Below are positions 23,111-34,149 of a stretch of DNA of 64,000 nucleotides, piece after piece. Numbering within the stretch: the stretch's first letter is position 1; the number at the start of each line of letters is the position of its first letter. The notes below the pieces were generated by a model, which did no database searches, was not told the origin of the DNA, and was given only the letters and a program-made list of their open reading frames with translations. Origin of the DNA: Saccharina japonica (taxonomy: Eukaryota; Sar; Phaeophyceae; Laminariales; Laminariaceae); NCBI GenBank assembly GCA_008828725.1, contig MEHQ01003893.1, positions 124,001 to 188,000 of the forward strand. Direction: 5' to 3'. A program made the position numbers and the translations under genes.

Positions 23111-25039
23111 TCCTCTGCCACGCTCTGAGCGAGCTCCCTCGAGATGTTGCACCTGGCGTCGAATGCGGCAATGGCGGGCACACACACGCAAATAAGGCAT
23201 TAACGTATAAACACAAACAAGTATTCGCATCTCGGACATAAAACTCCATTTCTTTTGACTTGATCTAGGTATTTCAAGCCAGATTCATCTACCCACGATC
23301 TTCTATGAGTTAGCTCTTGTTGCCGCGTGAATCCCATGTTTTTTATAATTATATAATGCTTGTCTCTCGGGTTAGAGCTGCACTATGGAGATCCTGCACA
23401 AACTCCCACAACGGCAGGCGAGGAGCTAGATGGTCTAGATCGGTCTATATGTAGATAGATATACCCAAGGTGTGCAAATATTCACCAGCTTCGAACCCAG
23501 ATATAGATTAGCGACCCGAAAACAAACCAAAGTAGGGTATTTTCGTACCATCGGACCGCATAGTGTATCCGCGCAGCGAACCAAGGCACACCATGTTGCT
23601 GTCCTGCAGTACGACTCTTTGCACCGTGGTCGAGACTCTATAAATAGGACGAACCCCCAACAGCCCGGCTACGATTCGTGTGGCCGTTGCTGCACTCGTC
23701 GTTTGCTCTCGCAACGTGTTTCTTTCATCTGTCTGCAAAAATAGCGACCGTTGCGGCAAAGCTGCTCGACAAAAAGAGAAAAACACCCGACACTCCTTCC
23801 CAAGTGTCAAAATGAAAAACAAAAAACGGTTATTACGTACCGTAGTGCGTTGGAGTTTGTGGACGAAATCACGGAAAACGACAATTTTGCATGTTTGTGA
23901 TTAACCTGGTACCTGGTTTTAGTATTATACCCCCCCCTGCCTGGGTTTCGCAAATGGGTGTTACGGGGGACTATATACAGTATATAGGATCTACGGTTCA
24001 CACAAAAACCTCTATATTTCCCTACTACTTCTGACAATACCCAGTCCTATCTACTATGGCCCCCCGTAAAAGCGGGGTATGGGGAATCCCCTGTCAGCAG
24101 ATCCCACCGGATGCAGCGGCCTTCTCGGAGTCTCGTGGCACTGTCCACTGTACGATCTCGGCGGAGTCTCGAAGCATTGTCCACCATCGTCATGAAAAGG
24201 GGGGCACGAATTCCTGGCTTGGCTGCCCAAACCAGCGACTACCCTACGTGTGCTCACACTTGCAGCAGGAAACCTCGTGCTTGCTTGCGCTAGACGTGGG
24301 GATGCTGACCTGCACTTGGTGCCTTTCTCGAAAGGAGTGGCTACCTGCAGGTCCCTACCAAACACCAAAACCAACCATTCTCTATCCCAGTCCCCGGTAA
24401 GGACAGGCCTCATTCTCTCCACCAATAAACCCTGTTTTGTTCGTTATTCCGCTGCGGAGGCCGTTACGTCATCTACGTACAAAACTACCCTTGTTGTTCG
24501 TGGACCCCTGGTTGCGGTAGTAAAAATATAACCCAAGGATTAACATATTTGCGGACAGACAGTGGTACCAGACACAAGTCCGACACACAAAAGTGAAGAC
24601 ACAAGCCATTCAGAATCCCCCAACACGAACAACGGTTTCGAAAAAATACGAAACTTTTCAGCCCCCTCCCTCTGCGCCAACAACATGCAACAACTACAGC
24701 ATCAACGGCAACAGCACTAGTCCCAATTTCCACACCAACGGGAACAGTCGCACCATTACCAATGCCAACAGTACCAACAGTAGCAATCTAAAAAACAAAC
24801 GAAATGAAACGCCACCCGGGTATGTATAGACAGTAGGTAGGTCGTTTTAAGCGCCCATAGTGCGTTCATGGTAGGAGGTCCGTACTATACGAACGTCCCT
24901 TATCTAAGTTATAACAGGTCCCGTTTCAGCCAACAGTAAGCGAAAATGGGGGGCAGACACTTGAGGCTGTGTGAATACCGTTTTCTCTTTTCGTGGGGTC
25001 CTTTAAAAGGGGCCACCTAATATAAGCATGTACCAGGTA
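23111..25039. other. Intergenic, low complexity in places
   Basis: No supported gene. Two diverged tandem copies of CGGAGTCTCGNNGCA(C/T)TGTCCAC lie at about 24125-24190. The stretch 24640-24800 is AAC/CAG-rich low-complexity sequence. Confidence 0.35.
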
Positions 25040-25200
25040 CCCTTAACCGGCACAGTAACGGTCCCTCTATATTGCCGGTATGCGCCAGCCAACAACACCG
25101 GCACTATAGCGGCATCCGGCACTATTCCGCACACTGCCGCACCGGTGAATCCCATCAACAGGCACTATCGTAGCGGGCAGCCGGCAACTACTGCACACCA
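25040..25200 (+). repeat. Dispersed repeat rich in ACCGGCACTATAG
   Basis: It shares ACGGTCCCTCTAT, CCGGCACTATAGC, CCGGCACTA and TCCGCACACTGCC, in the same order, with 44945-45140. It is probably a fragment of an element with internal CCGGCACTAT units. Confidence 0.55.
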
Positions 25201-25468
25201 CATTATTAGTGTCGCGCGACAAAACCAGCCAAAACCTCTAGGCACTACAATAGCCACGGAGGCGTTAGGGCAGTCGTATTACCTGTAGCTCGGCGAGTCC
25301 AGGTCGAACGTCTTCAGCTGCCCCGGTCTGCTTTCCCGCATAAGGTTAAGCCTCGTCAAGGATTTGATCTGCTCCCGCCGTGTACGCGAAGGCACCAATC
25401 AAAATCCAAGGGCGAAAGCGGCGGGAGTGCGTGTGGAAGGGACGGTAAAAGAAGGGTGGGGTCGGGCC

Positions 25469-25985
25469 GGGGGGGGTGTATTTCATTTTCATGCATGGCC
25501 GTAGTCGTATGACCATAGACCCTCGCATCCCTACAATGCCGGGACGGAGCATGTCGGGTTTTCACCGACCAGGCAGACATTGCTAGCACCAAGCGCGAAG
25601 CGCCGTGAGGTGTTGGGCGAGTCGCATGAAGGGTGAGCTGCATGCTACTAAGAACCGCTTGTCAGGCGGACTTGCATATGGATGACAGCTTCGATGAGTT
25701 AATTTAATGTCTGGTGTGGCTACTTCCTGAGACAGCAATGGGAGCACTGTGTATCTGCCTCATGAATGCCTTACCATATCACACTACGTGATACGATCAT
25801 TCCCCTTGTGCGGAGTTGAGGTTCACGACCCCGCACAAAGGATCTACTCGACCGCCAGCCTTGGGTAACCGCCAAAAAAATCAAGAAACAAAAACGGCAC
25901 CCTGGTTGTCTAGCCCACGCAGTGAGAGGCATGTTTTACAGCGTCGTCGCCAGGCGACGCCAACCCAACCCATACATATATAATT
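25469..25985 (-). mobile_element. A-family poly-C-tailed element, long copy
   Basis: On the + strand it reads a G-run, TGTATTTCATTTTCATGCATGG, GACCATAGACCCTCGCATCC, then a body shared with 48110-48605. Shared body landmarks are GTTTTCACCGACCAGGCAG, CCAAGCGCGAAGCGCCGTGA, TCCCCTTGTGCGGAG, CACCCTGGTTGTCTAG and CGCAGTGAGAGGC. It is minus strand if the C-tail is the 3' end. No coding frame is conserved between the two long copies. Confidence 0.6.
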
Positions 25986-26281
25986 CATAGGAAGTTGACG
26001 CCACAGTCGACGACACGGCCAACTGCTTACACGTCTTGGCCAGATCATCGGCTCCCACTCCAACTCCCACAACCAAGGGTTTTCAGGGAAATATACATTC
26101 TTGGTCTGCATGATCGAGCCCATGTTGACGGGTGGGAGCCGTACAAAATCTGCAATATCTAGGAATTTTGTTCCTAGCTTGGATCCGCACCATACAGATC
26201 TCACACAATATATGATTACGGAAGGTTGGGATTTAAATTATCTACATCGTGATATGTCCGAGGTTTGAACTTTTCTACCTG

Positions 26282-27094
26282 TGTTGGAACATCAGAGGGG
26301 AACAGCTAGTGCCGAAGAAAAATGGCTTAAAGACAGAACAGGATCGGTCAAACCAAGATACCCGGGCAGCCGTGCTCCGTCTGATGCCCGAGCTGAAAAA
26401 ACACAAAAGCAACTAGGTAAACCCTTGAAACCTGTATCTATTTGTTTGCAACAGACTAACTGGAATTGGTGCGGTACAACTGGTTTTCACTAGTAGTGCA
26501 AGAGCGTTCAAACAACGTTCGGAATACCGCATGCTCTTTGTAACCGCTTGGCGCTAATGCCCTCGTCATTCACCTGGCCGCTCGAAATCGGTCGCAAAAG
26601 GCGGGGGGGGAACTACCGCTACCGCCACCCAAGCCGCTCTAACGTTTGTGCGAACCGGAGTATGAAAAACACGATTTATGTAGATACTGACAACGTCGCC
26701 GGCAATAAGGCAGACCACTCCATAAAAAACGTCAAATCCCTGCTACGCCAAGATACCGATTCCTGCTACAACCAAAACCGTAATACACAGACCAGACTAG
26801 ACAAAGCCAAACCGAACCGAACCGAACCGAACCGAACCGAACCGAACCGAACCGAACCGAACCGAACCGAACCGAACCGAACCGAACCGAACCGAACCGA
26901 ACCGAACCGAACCGAACCGAACCGAACCGAACCGAACCGAACCGAACCGAACCGAACCGAACCGAACCGAACCGAACCGAACCGAACCGAACCGAACCGA
27001 ACCGAACCGAACCGAACCGAACCGAACCGAACCGAACCGAACCGAACCGAACCGAACCGAACCGAACCGAACCGAACCGAACCGAACCGAACCG
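26282..27094 (+). repeat. Duplicated block with (CCGAA)n, copy 1
   Basis: A unique part (26282-26810) is followed by about 285 bp of perfect (CCGAA)n that runs into an N. The same sequence restarts at 27096. The frames reading PNRTE or FGSVR are translations of the microsatellite. The leading frame (about 70 codons) is also duplicated and has no recognisable family. Confidence 0.85.
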
Positions 27095-27095
27095 N
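27095..27095. other. Assembly gap (single N)
   Basis: The N separates the end of the pentanucleotide run from an exact restart of the block at 26282. This is typical of two contigs that were placed side by side without merging their overlap. Confidence 0.8.
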
Positions 27096-27742
27096 TGTTG
27101 GAACATCAGAGGGGAACAGCTAGTGCCGAAGAAAAATGGCTTAAAGACAGAACAGGATCGGTCAAACCAAGATACCCGGGCAGCCGTGCTCCGTCTGATG
27201 CCCGAGCTGAAAAAACACAAAAGCAACTAGGTAAACCCTTGAAACCTGTATCTATTTGTTTGCAACAGACTAACTGGAATTGGTGCGGTACAACTGGTTT
27301 TCACTAGTAGTGCAAGAGCGTTCAAACAACGTTCGGAATACCGCATGCTCTTTGTAACCGCTTGGCGCTAATGCCCTCGTCATTCACCTGGCCGCTCGAA
27401 ATCGGTCGCAAAAGGCGGGGGGGGAACTACCGCTACCGCCACCCAAGCCGCTCTAACGTTTGTGCGAACCGGAGTATGAAAAACACGATTTATGTAGATA
27501 CTGACAACGTCGCCGGCAATAAGGCAGACCACTCCATAAAAAACGTCAAATCCCTGCTACGCCAAGATACCGATTCCTGCTACAACCAAAACCGTAATAC
27601 ACAGACCAGACTAGACAAAGCCAAACCGAACCGAACCGAACCGAACCGAACCGAACCGAACCGAACCGAACCGAACCGAACCGAACCGAACCGAACCGAA
27701 CCGAACCGAACCGAACCGAACCGAACCGAACCGAACCGAACC
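27096..27742 (+). repeat. Duplicated block with (CCGAA)n, copy 2
   Basis: This is a copy of 26282 onward at an offset of 814, with a shorter (CCGAA)n (about 115 bp) that exits into ACCACAAACCATAG. Confidence 0.85.
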
Positions 27743-27749
27743 ACAAACC

Positions 27750-28195
27750 ATAGATGCAGAGGTGCACTCCTTTATTTCTGAGGGTGGTCACTCGAAGAGG
27801 CTGTGTACCCCACCTGAACAAGCTGACTTTGGTGGAAAATAAAAGTGCTACTCGTACCCGATGAAAACGTAAGTCAAAGTTTACGGCCTAGGTATACAAG
27901 AACGAGTTTGGGTCAAGGGCCCGAATTAACGAGTATAAAATAAATTCAATTTGGAAAAAAATAAAATTCAAATTCGCTTTTCATTGGTCAACACACGCAC
28001 CAGCACCAAATATTATGCTCCAAGATCCTAATCTTTGGTGCTGGTGCGTGTGTTGACCAATGGAAAGCGGATTTGATTTTTTTTTTTTCCAGATTGGATT
28101 GTTTTTTCTTCTTCGTTAAAACGGGCCCTAAGGAGCCCGATCATCCAGGAAACGTGTCAGCCAAAAAGTGTCACTGGGACCTCTATCGTAAACAA
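27750..28195 (+). mobile_element. MITE with nested palindromic MITE
   Basis: The outer element starts at AGAGGTGCACTCC and TTTCTGAGGGTGG, homologous to 55700, and ends in CAGCCAAAAAGTGTCAC then ACCTCTATCGTA. It is split by a foldback at about 27925-28120 with arms around TTTTCATTGGTCAACACACG / GTGTTGACCAATGGAAAGCG and a loop near TATTATGCTCCAAG. The foldback borders resemble TTAACGAGTA at the left and TTCGTTAAAA at the right. Confidence 0.7.
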
Positions 28196-28696
28196 AACAG
28201 AACAAAACAAAACAAAAACACGCCAACACCACACCAACACCAGGACGGGGCCGTGAAATATCTACAGTAGTCTCGAGGATGTTCGTGTCATAAGTCACCG
28301 ACCAACGTCACGACTATCTCACCTGGCTGCCATCTTGACCGCACTGAACACAAAAAAAAAAATCGAGACCAAAACGAGACCGCAGTCGTTCTTACTGGCC
28401 TAGCCCGTTACGATGTTATCGCCGGGGGCGACAAGCGCCAGACCGCGCGACAGGAACAAGACCCACGACCTGGTCACGAAGCAACTGCCACACGAACAAA
28501 ACGTTGTATATAGCATGCAACCGAGTCGGACCAAACCCGACAACATGTACACCGAAACACCACGTGACATGCAAATACATAGCAGGACACAGCATGTTAA
28601 AAGCTAGGCATAACGAACAAAAAAACAGAACAAAAACCAAGCAACATAAACAAGGCATGAAGAAAGAGCGCAAAGTGAAACATAGCAAAACGAAGG
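28196..28696. other. A/C-rich non-coding stretch
   Basis: This A- and C-rich sequence lies 3' of the last supported ORC5 exon on the minus strand. I looked for the C-terminal ORC5 exon here and did not find it. Confidence 0.35.
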
Positions 28697-29687
28697 AAAA
28701 ATTACAAAACATAAACATATACCTGGTATATAAACAACACCGAAACGTAACAGGAACAGAAACGAAAACAGAAACAGAAGAAAAAAGGCAGACATCATAC
28801 AATACCAAACCAATAAATTCCAGACCAAACCGACCAAATACCAAAACCAAACCTGCAGAAATAGGTCAGCGCTCCCCATGCTATTGGCGGCCTTGGTGCC
28901 GGCATTGGTGGCGCTGGTCACGGCGACCAGCGACGACACGATGGACAAAAGCCTCTCCAGCTGGAACTCCTGCGCTTCCGCAAGGTCCTTCACCTGGATA
29001 CACAAGCGTTGTCATTAGGTGCGCGTAAGGCGTTTGCGAATAATTTGGTCCGATTGGATATCGTGTGGTCTGTTTTCATTAAAAATAGCAATGCCAAAAC
29101 ATCGTAAAACAATTGATATGGGAAAAAACGTGACTAGAAATTGCGTTTTTTACCGAAGCATGTTTGGGTTGGGTAAATATATGGTACTGTAAGCGTGTAG
29201 TATATATTTAATAGGACTGCAATTTTTCTGACAATGAGTCGTCGACTAGTCATTAGATATTACAGTCCCAAAGTACGTAATATAGATATCATTAGGTAGG
29301 TTGTTCGTGGTATGGGGGGGTACAATTAATTAATTTAGAGAAAGAGGGAAAAGAATATAGTGGGTTAGTTATCAATAGCGAACGAAGAAACTTCTGATTC
29401 GTTTCCTATAGCGCCTTCGGATCCACCTGTTTAACCAATAAGCTACTCGTGTCTGTCGGTTTCAAATATTTGTAGAACCCAATCGAAATTGGACTACCGC
29501 AAACACCCTATATTGTCGCTGTCGTTGATGTGGCCCTAGACCTTTACATCCGTACGCTAATGGGACGGCGCAAACATTGGGTTTCAACCGACCAGGCACG
29601 CATTTGCTTGCAACAAGCGTGAAGGGCTCCGTGAGGAGTTCGGCGAGTTGCATGCATGAAAAAATGAGGTGCATCCTGCTTATATTT
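28697..29687. repeat. Segmental tandem duplication, copy 1 (contains ORC5 exon)
   Basis: 28697-29514 matches 30838-31655 at an offset of 2141. Homology then resumes from about 29530 with 32668 onward, after a 1-kb insertion in the other copy. The block carries an ORC5 exon, AT-rich sequence, and a tail related to the A family (TTTCAACCGACCAGGCACGC). Confidence 0.8.
28853..28993 (-). CDS. ORC5: ORC5 exon, C-terminal winged-helix region
   Basis: This exon has 47 codons, phase 0/0, between acceptor TGTATCCAG and donor GTTTGG on the minus strand. It reads VKDLAEAQEFQLERLLSI, then VSSLVAVTSATN, and ends SADLFLQ. The pattern F-x-L-(D/E)-R-L-L-x-I-hydrophobic, a short linker, and then (A/S)-(N/D)-(I/L)-F-x-Q is the conserved start of the ORC5 C-terminal domain, the wing region that packs in the origin recognition complex. 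ORC5 is an AAA+-like subunit of the nuclear complex that binds DNA and loads MCM helicase. The order along the minus strand agrees with the other four exons. A second identical copy lies 2141 bp upstream in the gene (31134-30994). The remaining residues (about 45 in the human protein) were not located. Confidence 0.8.
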
Positions 29688-30837
29688 GGGGGGGGGGTGT
29701 ACTCGATATTCATGCATGACCGTAGACGTATGACCATAGACCCTCGCATCACTACAATAATGCCGGGACGGAGCATGTCGGGTTTTCACCGAAATAGGGG
29801 GGGGGTCAACGCTGACCCTAAATAAGGGGGGGGGGCGTACTCATTTGTTGATTGCGTTACGATCAGTTGACCATTGACCACGCATCCTTTTTCAGACGGA
29901 GCACCATTCCTACTACTAATAGAGACACCTCCAACAGCAGTTGGGCATTCATAACGTTTCCATGGATTACATAGAAACGTTTTGCTAATCTTATCCCCTT
30001 CCTGTTTCGCCGCCTGTAGCCACCAACTATCTCCTAACGAGGACGCTGTCAAACACAATAGGGGGGGGGGGGGGGGGGGTAGTCAAGACCGCCGTAGAAT
30101 AGGGGGTTTACTGGTGGCGGGGGGGTTAGGATCAAGCGGCGAACCCTAAATACGCGGGTGGCGGGGGGGCGGCGGGGGGCTCTGTACTCATTTCATGCCA
30201 TGGCCGTAGTCGTATAACCCATATGACCTCGCATCCCTTACAATGCCGGGGACGAGCATGTCGGCGCTTATTTTCACGACAGGCAAGTAAGTGGGGGGGT
30301 GGCGGGGGGCAACGGCCCGCCCCTAAATAGGGGGGGGGGTCAAAGGCCGCCCCTAAACAAGGGGGGGGGCGTACTCATTTGTTGCTTGCCTTAGTCATTT
30401 GACCATTGACCACGCATCCCTTTCGAGACGGAGCAGAGGGGGGGGGTCAAGGCCGCCCCAAAATAGAGAGGGTGGGGGGGGGCGTACTCATTTGTTGCTT
30501 GCCTTAGTCATTTGACCATTGACCACGCATCCCTTTCGAGACGGAGCAGAGGGGGGGGGTCAAGGCCCACCCTAAATACGGGGGGGGGAGGGGGGGGGTA
30601 CTTCATTTTCATGCATGACCGTAGACGTATGACCATAGACCCTCGCATCACTATAATAATGCCGGGACGGAGCATGTCGGGTTTTCACCGAAATAGGGGG
30701 GGGGTCAACGCTGACCCTAAATAAGGGGGGGGGGGGTACTCATTTGTTGATTGCGTTACGATCAGTTGACCATTGACCACGCATCCTTTTTCAGACGGAG
30801 CACCATTCCTACTACTAATAGAGACACCTCCAACAGC
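29688..30837 (-). repeat. G-tract-punctuated array of A, B and C modules
   Basis: G-runs of 8-19 bases separate three short modules. A (GTACTCATTTCATGC.., with GACCATAGACCCTCGCAT) occurs at about 29698, 30186 and 30598. B (GTACTCATTTGTTGC.., with TTGACCATTGACCACGCATC) occurs at about 29828, 30370, 30482 and 30735. C (TCAAGGCCGCCCCTAAATA) occurs at about 29797, 30083, 30309, 30336, 30446, 30560 and 30702. The end next to the G-run is constant, while the other end stops at different places before the next G-run. Read on the minus strand these are 5'-truncated units with poly-C 3' tails, nested head to tail. Confidence 0.75.
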
Positions 30838-31655
30838 AAAAATTACAAAACATAAACATATACCTGGTATATAAACAACACCGAAACGTAACAGGAACAG
30901 AAACGAAAACAGAAACAGAAGAAAAAAGGCAGACATCATACAATACCAAACCAATAAATTCCAGACCAAACCGACCAAATACCAAAACCAAACCTGCAGA
31001 AATAGGTCAGCGCTCCCCATGCTATTGGCGGCCTTGGTGCCGGCATTGGTGGCGCTGGTCACGGCGACCAGCGACGACACGATGGACAAAAGCCTCTCCA
31101 GCTGGAACTCCTGCGCTTCCGCAAGGTCCTTCACCTGGATACACAAGCGTTGTCATTAGGTGCGCGTAAGGCGTTTGCGAATAATTTGGTCCGATTGGAT
31201 ATCGTGTGGTCTGTTTTCATTAAAAATAGCAATGCCAAAACATCGTAAAACAATTGATATGGGAAAAAACGTGACTAGAAATTGCGTTTTTTACCGAAGC
31301 ATGTTTGGGTTGGGTAAATATATGGTACTGTAAGCGTGTAGTATATATTTAATAGGACTGCAATTTTTCTGACAATGAGTCGTCGACTAGTCATTAGATA
31401 TTACAGTCCCAAAGTACGTAATATAGATATCATTAGGTAGGTTGTTCGTGGTATGGGGGGGTACAATTAATTAATTTAGAGAAAGAGGGAAAAGAATATA
31501 GTGGGTTAGTTATCAATAGCGAACGAAGAAACTTCTGATTCGTTTCCTATAGCGCCTTCGGATCCACCTGTTTAACCAATAAGCTACTCGTGTCTGTCGG
31601 TTTCAAATATTTGTAGAACCCAATCGAAATTGGACTACCGCAAACACCCTATATT
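30838..31655. repeat. Segmental tandem duplication, copy 2
   Basis: This is a copy of 28697-29514, identical as far as compared. The left breakpoint joins a B module tail (CACCTCCAACAGCA) to AAAATTACAAAAC. On the right it is interrupted by the inverted-repeat element at 31656. Confidence 0.85.
30994..31134 (-). CDS. ORC5: Second identical copy of ORC5 C-terminal exon
   Basis: It has the same 141 bp, the same acceptor and donor and the same phase 0/0 as 28853-28993. Because both borders are phase 0, splicing could include either copy or both without shifting the frame; including both would repeat 47 residues and probably damage the fold. It lies in a recent tandem duplication next to G-run arrays and near assembly gaps, so an assembly artefact is a real alternative. 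Confidence 0.6.
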
Positions 31656-32657
31656 AGAGAGTTTCGGAAAAAAAAAAAAGTGGAACAAAACTTGCTCATG
31701 GACGTGGTTGATCAAAGACGGCCGAAGTCTCGCCGCATAAAAGACGTTGACGGCTACCTTTTTTCCAGGGGCAAATTGTTTTTAGTTCTTGCTCAATGAA
31801 AAGGGTCGAAAAATGGAGTCCAGGCATGAGCAGTCAAGCTGCGCAGGGTTGTGGTCATGGTACAGAACACAGGCGGTATCAGGGTGCCTGCACCGCCACT
31901 ACAGCAGCCTGGGATGCATGACACGCCACCACAGCGTACGGCGACAGGGCGCGCCTTCCTTGAACGAGTGGTCGGCTGGTGATGCCGTGGCGGGGAAAGT
32001 AGTGTTCTGCTGGAAGGAAAAATGATGGGTACGTACTCGTACGAGAGCAAACAGACACCGGCACGCAACCTCAAAGCTGGGAGACCGCGAGGAGGAGGTG
32101 GGAGAGGCGAGTACCCACTCGGCGCTAAATCGTAGAGCGGCAGGGCTCGCCGCCTGCCCCATCCAGTCGTGGCTTCGTGATACTGCTGCTGTGGTGTCGA
32201 AAGCAGCACAGCAGCAGGTAGGTCTGATTTCAGGCCAGGCGGGCAAGACGGGGTGGGGATGTGGATGTGTTCGTGCTGTTGGAAATGGAAACAAAGGGGA
32301 AAAAATGCACGATGCGTACGCACACAACCTCGATGAGTTGGACGACGGCAAGGAGGAAGGCAACGACCGTGGGAAAATTGATACGGGGGGAGGAGCGGAG
32401 GCAGAAGGTCACGGCGGAAGGTGGTGGAGCACCGTGGTCGACCGGAAGTTCATGGCATTTCGTGCAGTAGTCACATGTTTCTCACTCGACTTTGTGGTTC
32501 GCCTGCTGAAAAAAAAATCGTGTCGATGATGACTTGGCAATAATCCCCAAACATGAGCAAGTCGTAATAATCCTGGACAAATACCCCGCCATTGATGAGC
32601 ACCAGCATGAGCATCGACTTTTTTGTTTTCATTTTTTTTTCCGAAACTCTTTATTGT
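31656..32657. mobile_element. 1.0-kb terminal-inverted-repeat element
   Basis: The left end is AGAGAGTTTCGG then an A-run; the right end is a T-run then CCGAAACTCTT. Both flanks read TATT, and the other copy of the duplication has the uninterrupted site (CCCTATATTGTCGCTG at 29504-29519), so this is an insertion with an apparent 4-bp TATT duplication. Subterminal CATGAGCAAGT and ACTTGCTCATG are also inverted. Overlapping frames (143 codons + at 32098-32529, 176 codons - at 31793-32323) show no transposase motif that I recognise. It is probably non-autonomous; the family is not determined. Confidence 0.75.
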
Positions 32658-33200
32658 GCTTCGTGATGTGGCCCTAGACCTTTACATCCGTACGCTAATG
32701 GGACGGCGCAAACATTGGGTTTCAACCGACCAGGCACGCATTTGCTTGCAACAAGCGTGAAGGGCTCCGTGAGGAGTTCGGCGAGTTGCATGCATGAAAA
32801 AATGAGGTGCATCCTGCTTATATTTGGGGGGGGGGGGGGGNTGTACTCGATATTCATGCATGACCGTAGACGTATGACCACAGACCCCCGCATCCCTACA
32901 ATGCCGGGGAAGGGGGGGGGGGCGTACTCATTTGTTGCTTGTCTTAGACATTTGACCATTGACCACGCATCCCTTTCGAGACGGGGAAGGGGGGGGTGTA
33001 CTCATTTCGTGCACGGCCGTAGTCGTATGACAGGGGGGGGGGGGGGCGTACTCATTTGTTGCTTGCCTCATTTCATAGTTGACCACGCATCGGTTTCGAG
33101 ACGATTCGCCCTTCCTACTCATATTAGAGACACCTTCAACATTTAAGCGCTCGTTACGTTGTTTCCGTATATTACAAAGAAACTTTATGCATATTCGGGG
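32658..33200 (-). repeat. Second G-tract module array
   Basis: It contains a continuation of the duplicated A-related tail (32668-32820) and a G-run with an N at 32841. A modules follow at 32842 and 32997, and B modules at 32925 and 33047. Module A stops at GCCGGGGA and, in the second copy, at CGTATGACA. Module B stops at GAGACGGGGA. Each stop is followed directly by a new G-run and GTACTCATTT. Confidence 0.75.
32841..32841. other. Assembly gap (single N) in G-run
   Basis: An N interrupts a G homopolymer, so the true G-run length and possibly more sequence are unresolved. Confidence 0.8.
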
Positions 33201-33883
33201 CACTTTTAGCTGTTTTTACCTCGGCGGCTGTCGGCGACTCTCGACAAACTATGTAAGCAACGTTACCGTATCCATCTGAAAACTAATCGGGTCTTACATC
33301 TTCGTCCAGAGTCGTAGGTTCATCCTCTTCTTAATTCCGCGATAGTGATCGCTTTGAAAGGGCTAGCGGTAGTAGGAGTGAAAGCGCGGCCCTCGCGAGG
33401 AATAGCCGCCGTAACGGGTAGTCGTTTCGATCCTCTCGAATCGTGCCTTATTCGAAAGCGCGGGTAACCGCCTCGACCCCTATACCTAGTACAAAAGATG
33501 GGAGTACCGCCGCCACCGTGACCTTGTTGTTGGTGTTGTGGTTGCTGTTGATGGTTTGGCTGCTGTTGCTGCTGTTGTTTTTTGCTTTTTGCTTTCGTGG
33601 TTGCTGTAGTTGGGGTATTGGGTAGTATTTTGGGTCGAACGGGAATCAACGTGCCCTGCTGTACCTGTTGGCTATACTACACACTACACGTCTGCTATGC
33701 TGTACCCGATGCTACTATTAAATACACTTCGTACCACTGCTGCTTCCACGTTTACCCTCACTATAACTGCTCTCACTACACCTTATAAACAAAAACAAAA
33801 ACACAGCAACAATATCTCTGTAGGCAAAACCTGGTGCAACATTATCCCACACAGTTTGTGCCCGCCTATCCGCGCAATTGAAT
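33201..33883. other. ORC5 intron; weak candidate for the missing linker exon
   Basis: On the minus strand, after an acceptor CCCAACTACAG near 33609, the frame reads ATTKAKSKKQQQQQQ. Its entry phase would fit the end of exon 36574-36371, and its basic composition fits the ORC5 linker. However, I found no phase-0 donor to join exon 28993, so this is only a guess. The rest shows nothing recognisable. Confidence 0.2.
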
Positions 33884-34072
33884 GCTAGTCGACAAGGGGA
33901 AAGAAAGGAGTGAAGCCTTCTCGCGATAAAAATTCAAGGCAAGACCCGTAGTGGGGGAGGAGGGGGAAGCGCCTACGTTGTGACGCCGAATCTGAGTTCG
34001 GACTAGGAAGGAGGGAGGAAGGAACGGCAAATATACTAAATGGGATGGAAAAAACAAAATAAAACAACAAAA
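33884..34072 (+). mobile_element. tRNA-derived SINE, head-truncated copy
   Basis: The body and tail are shared with the 16957 SINE: CTCGCGATAAAAATTCAAGG, GTAGTGGGGGAGGAGG, GAATCTGAGTTCGGACTAG, AAATGGGATGG and an A-rich end. The tRNA-like head is absent. Confidence 0.65.
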
Positions 34073-34149
34073 GTCCCCGCATTATCAGTCACCCCTTAAG
34101 GGGATCCCACGTAAAAAAAAACAGCATGTGAATTACCGACCGTCGTCGG

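Noticed and set aside
25881..26204. Minus-strand frame with W-rich peptide
   Set aside because: Its distal part lies in the repeat shared with 48400-48600, and I recognise no family in the proximal part.
26810..27094. (CCGAA)n as a telomere
   Set aside because: It is interstitial, not at a sequence end, and does not match TTAGGG-type telomere repeats. It is an ordinary microsatellite.
26548..27821. ORFs with PNRTE or FGSVR repeats
   Set aside because: They encode the (CCGAA)n microsatellite in register. Length depends only on repeat number.
31793..32529. Transposase in the 1-kb inverted-repeat element
   Set aside because: The overlapping frames lack a DDE pattern or other transposase motif that I could recognise.
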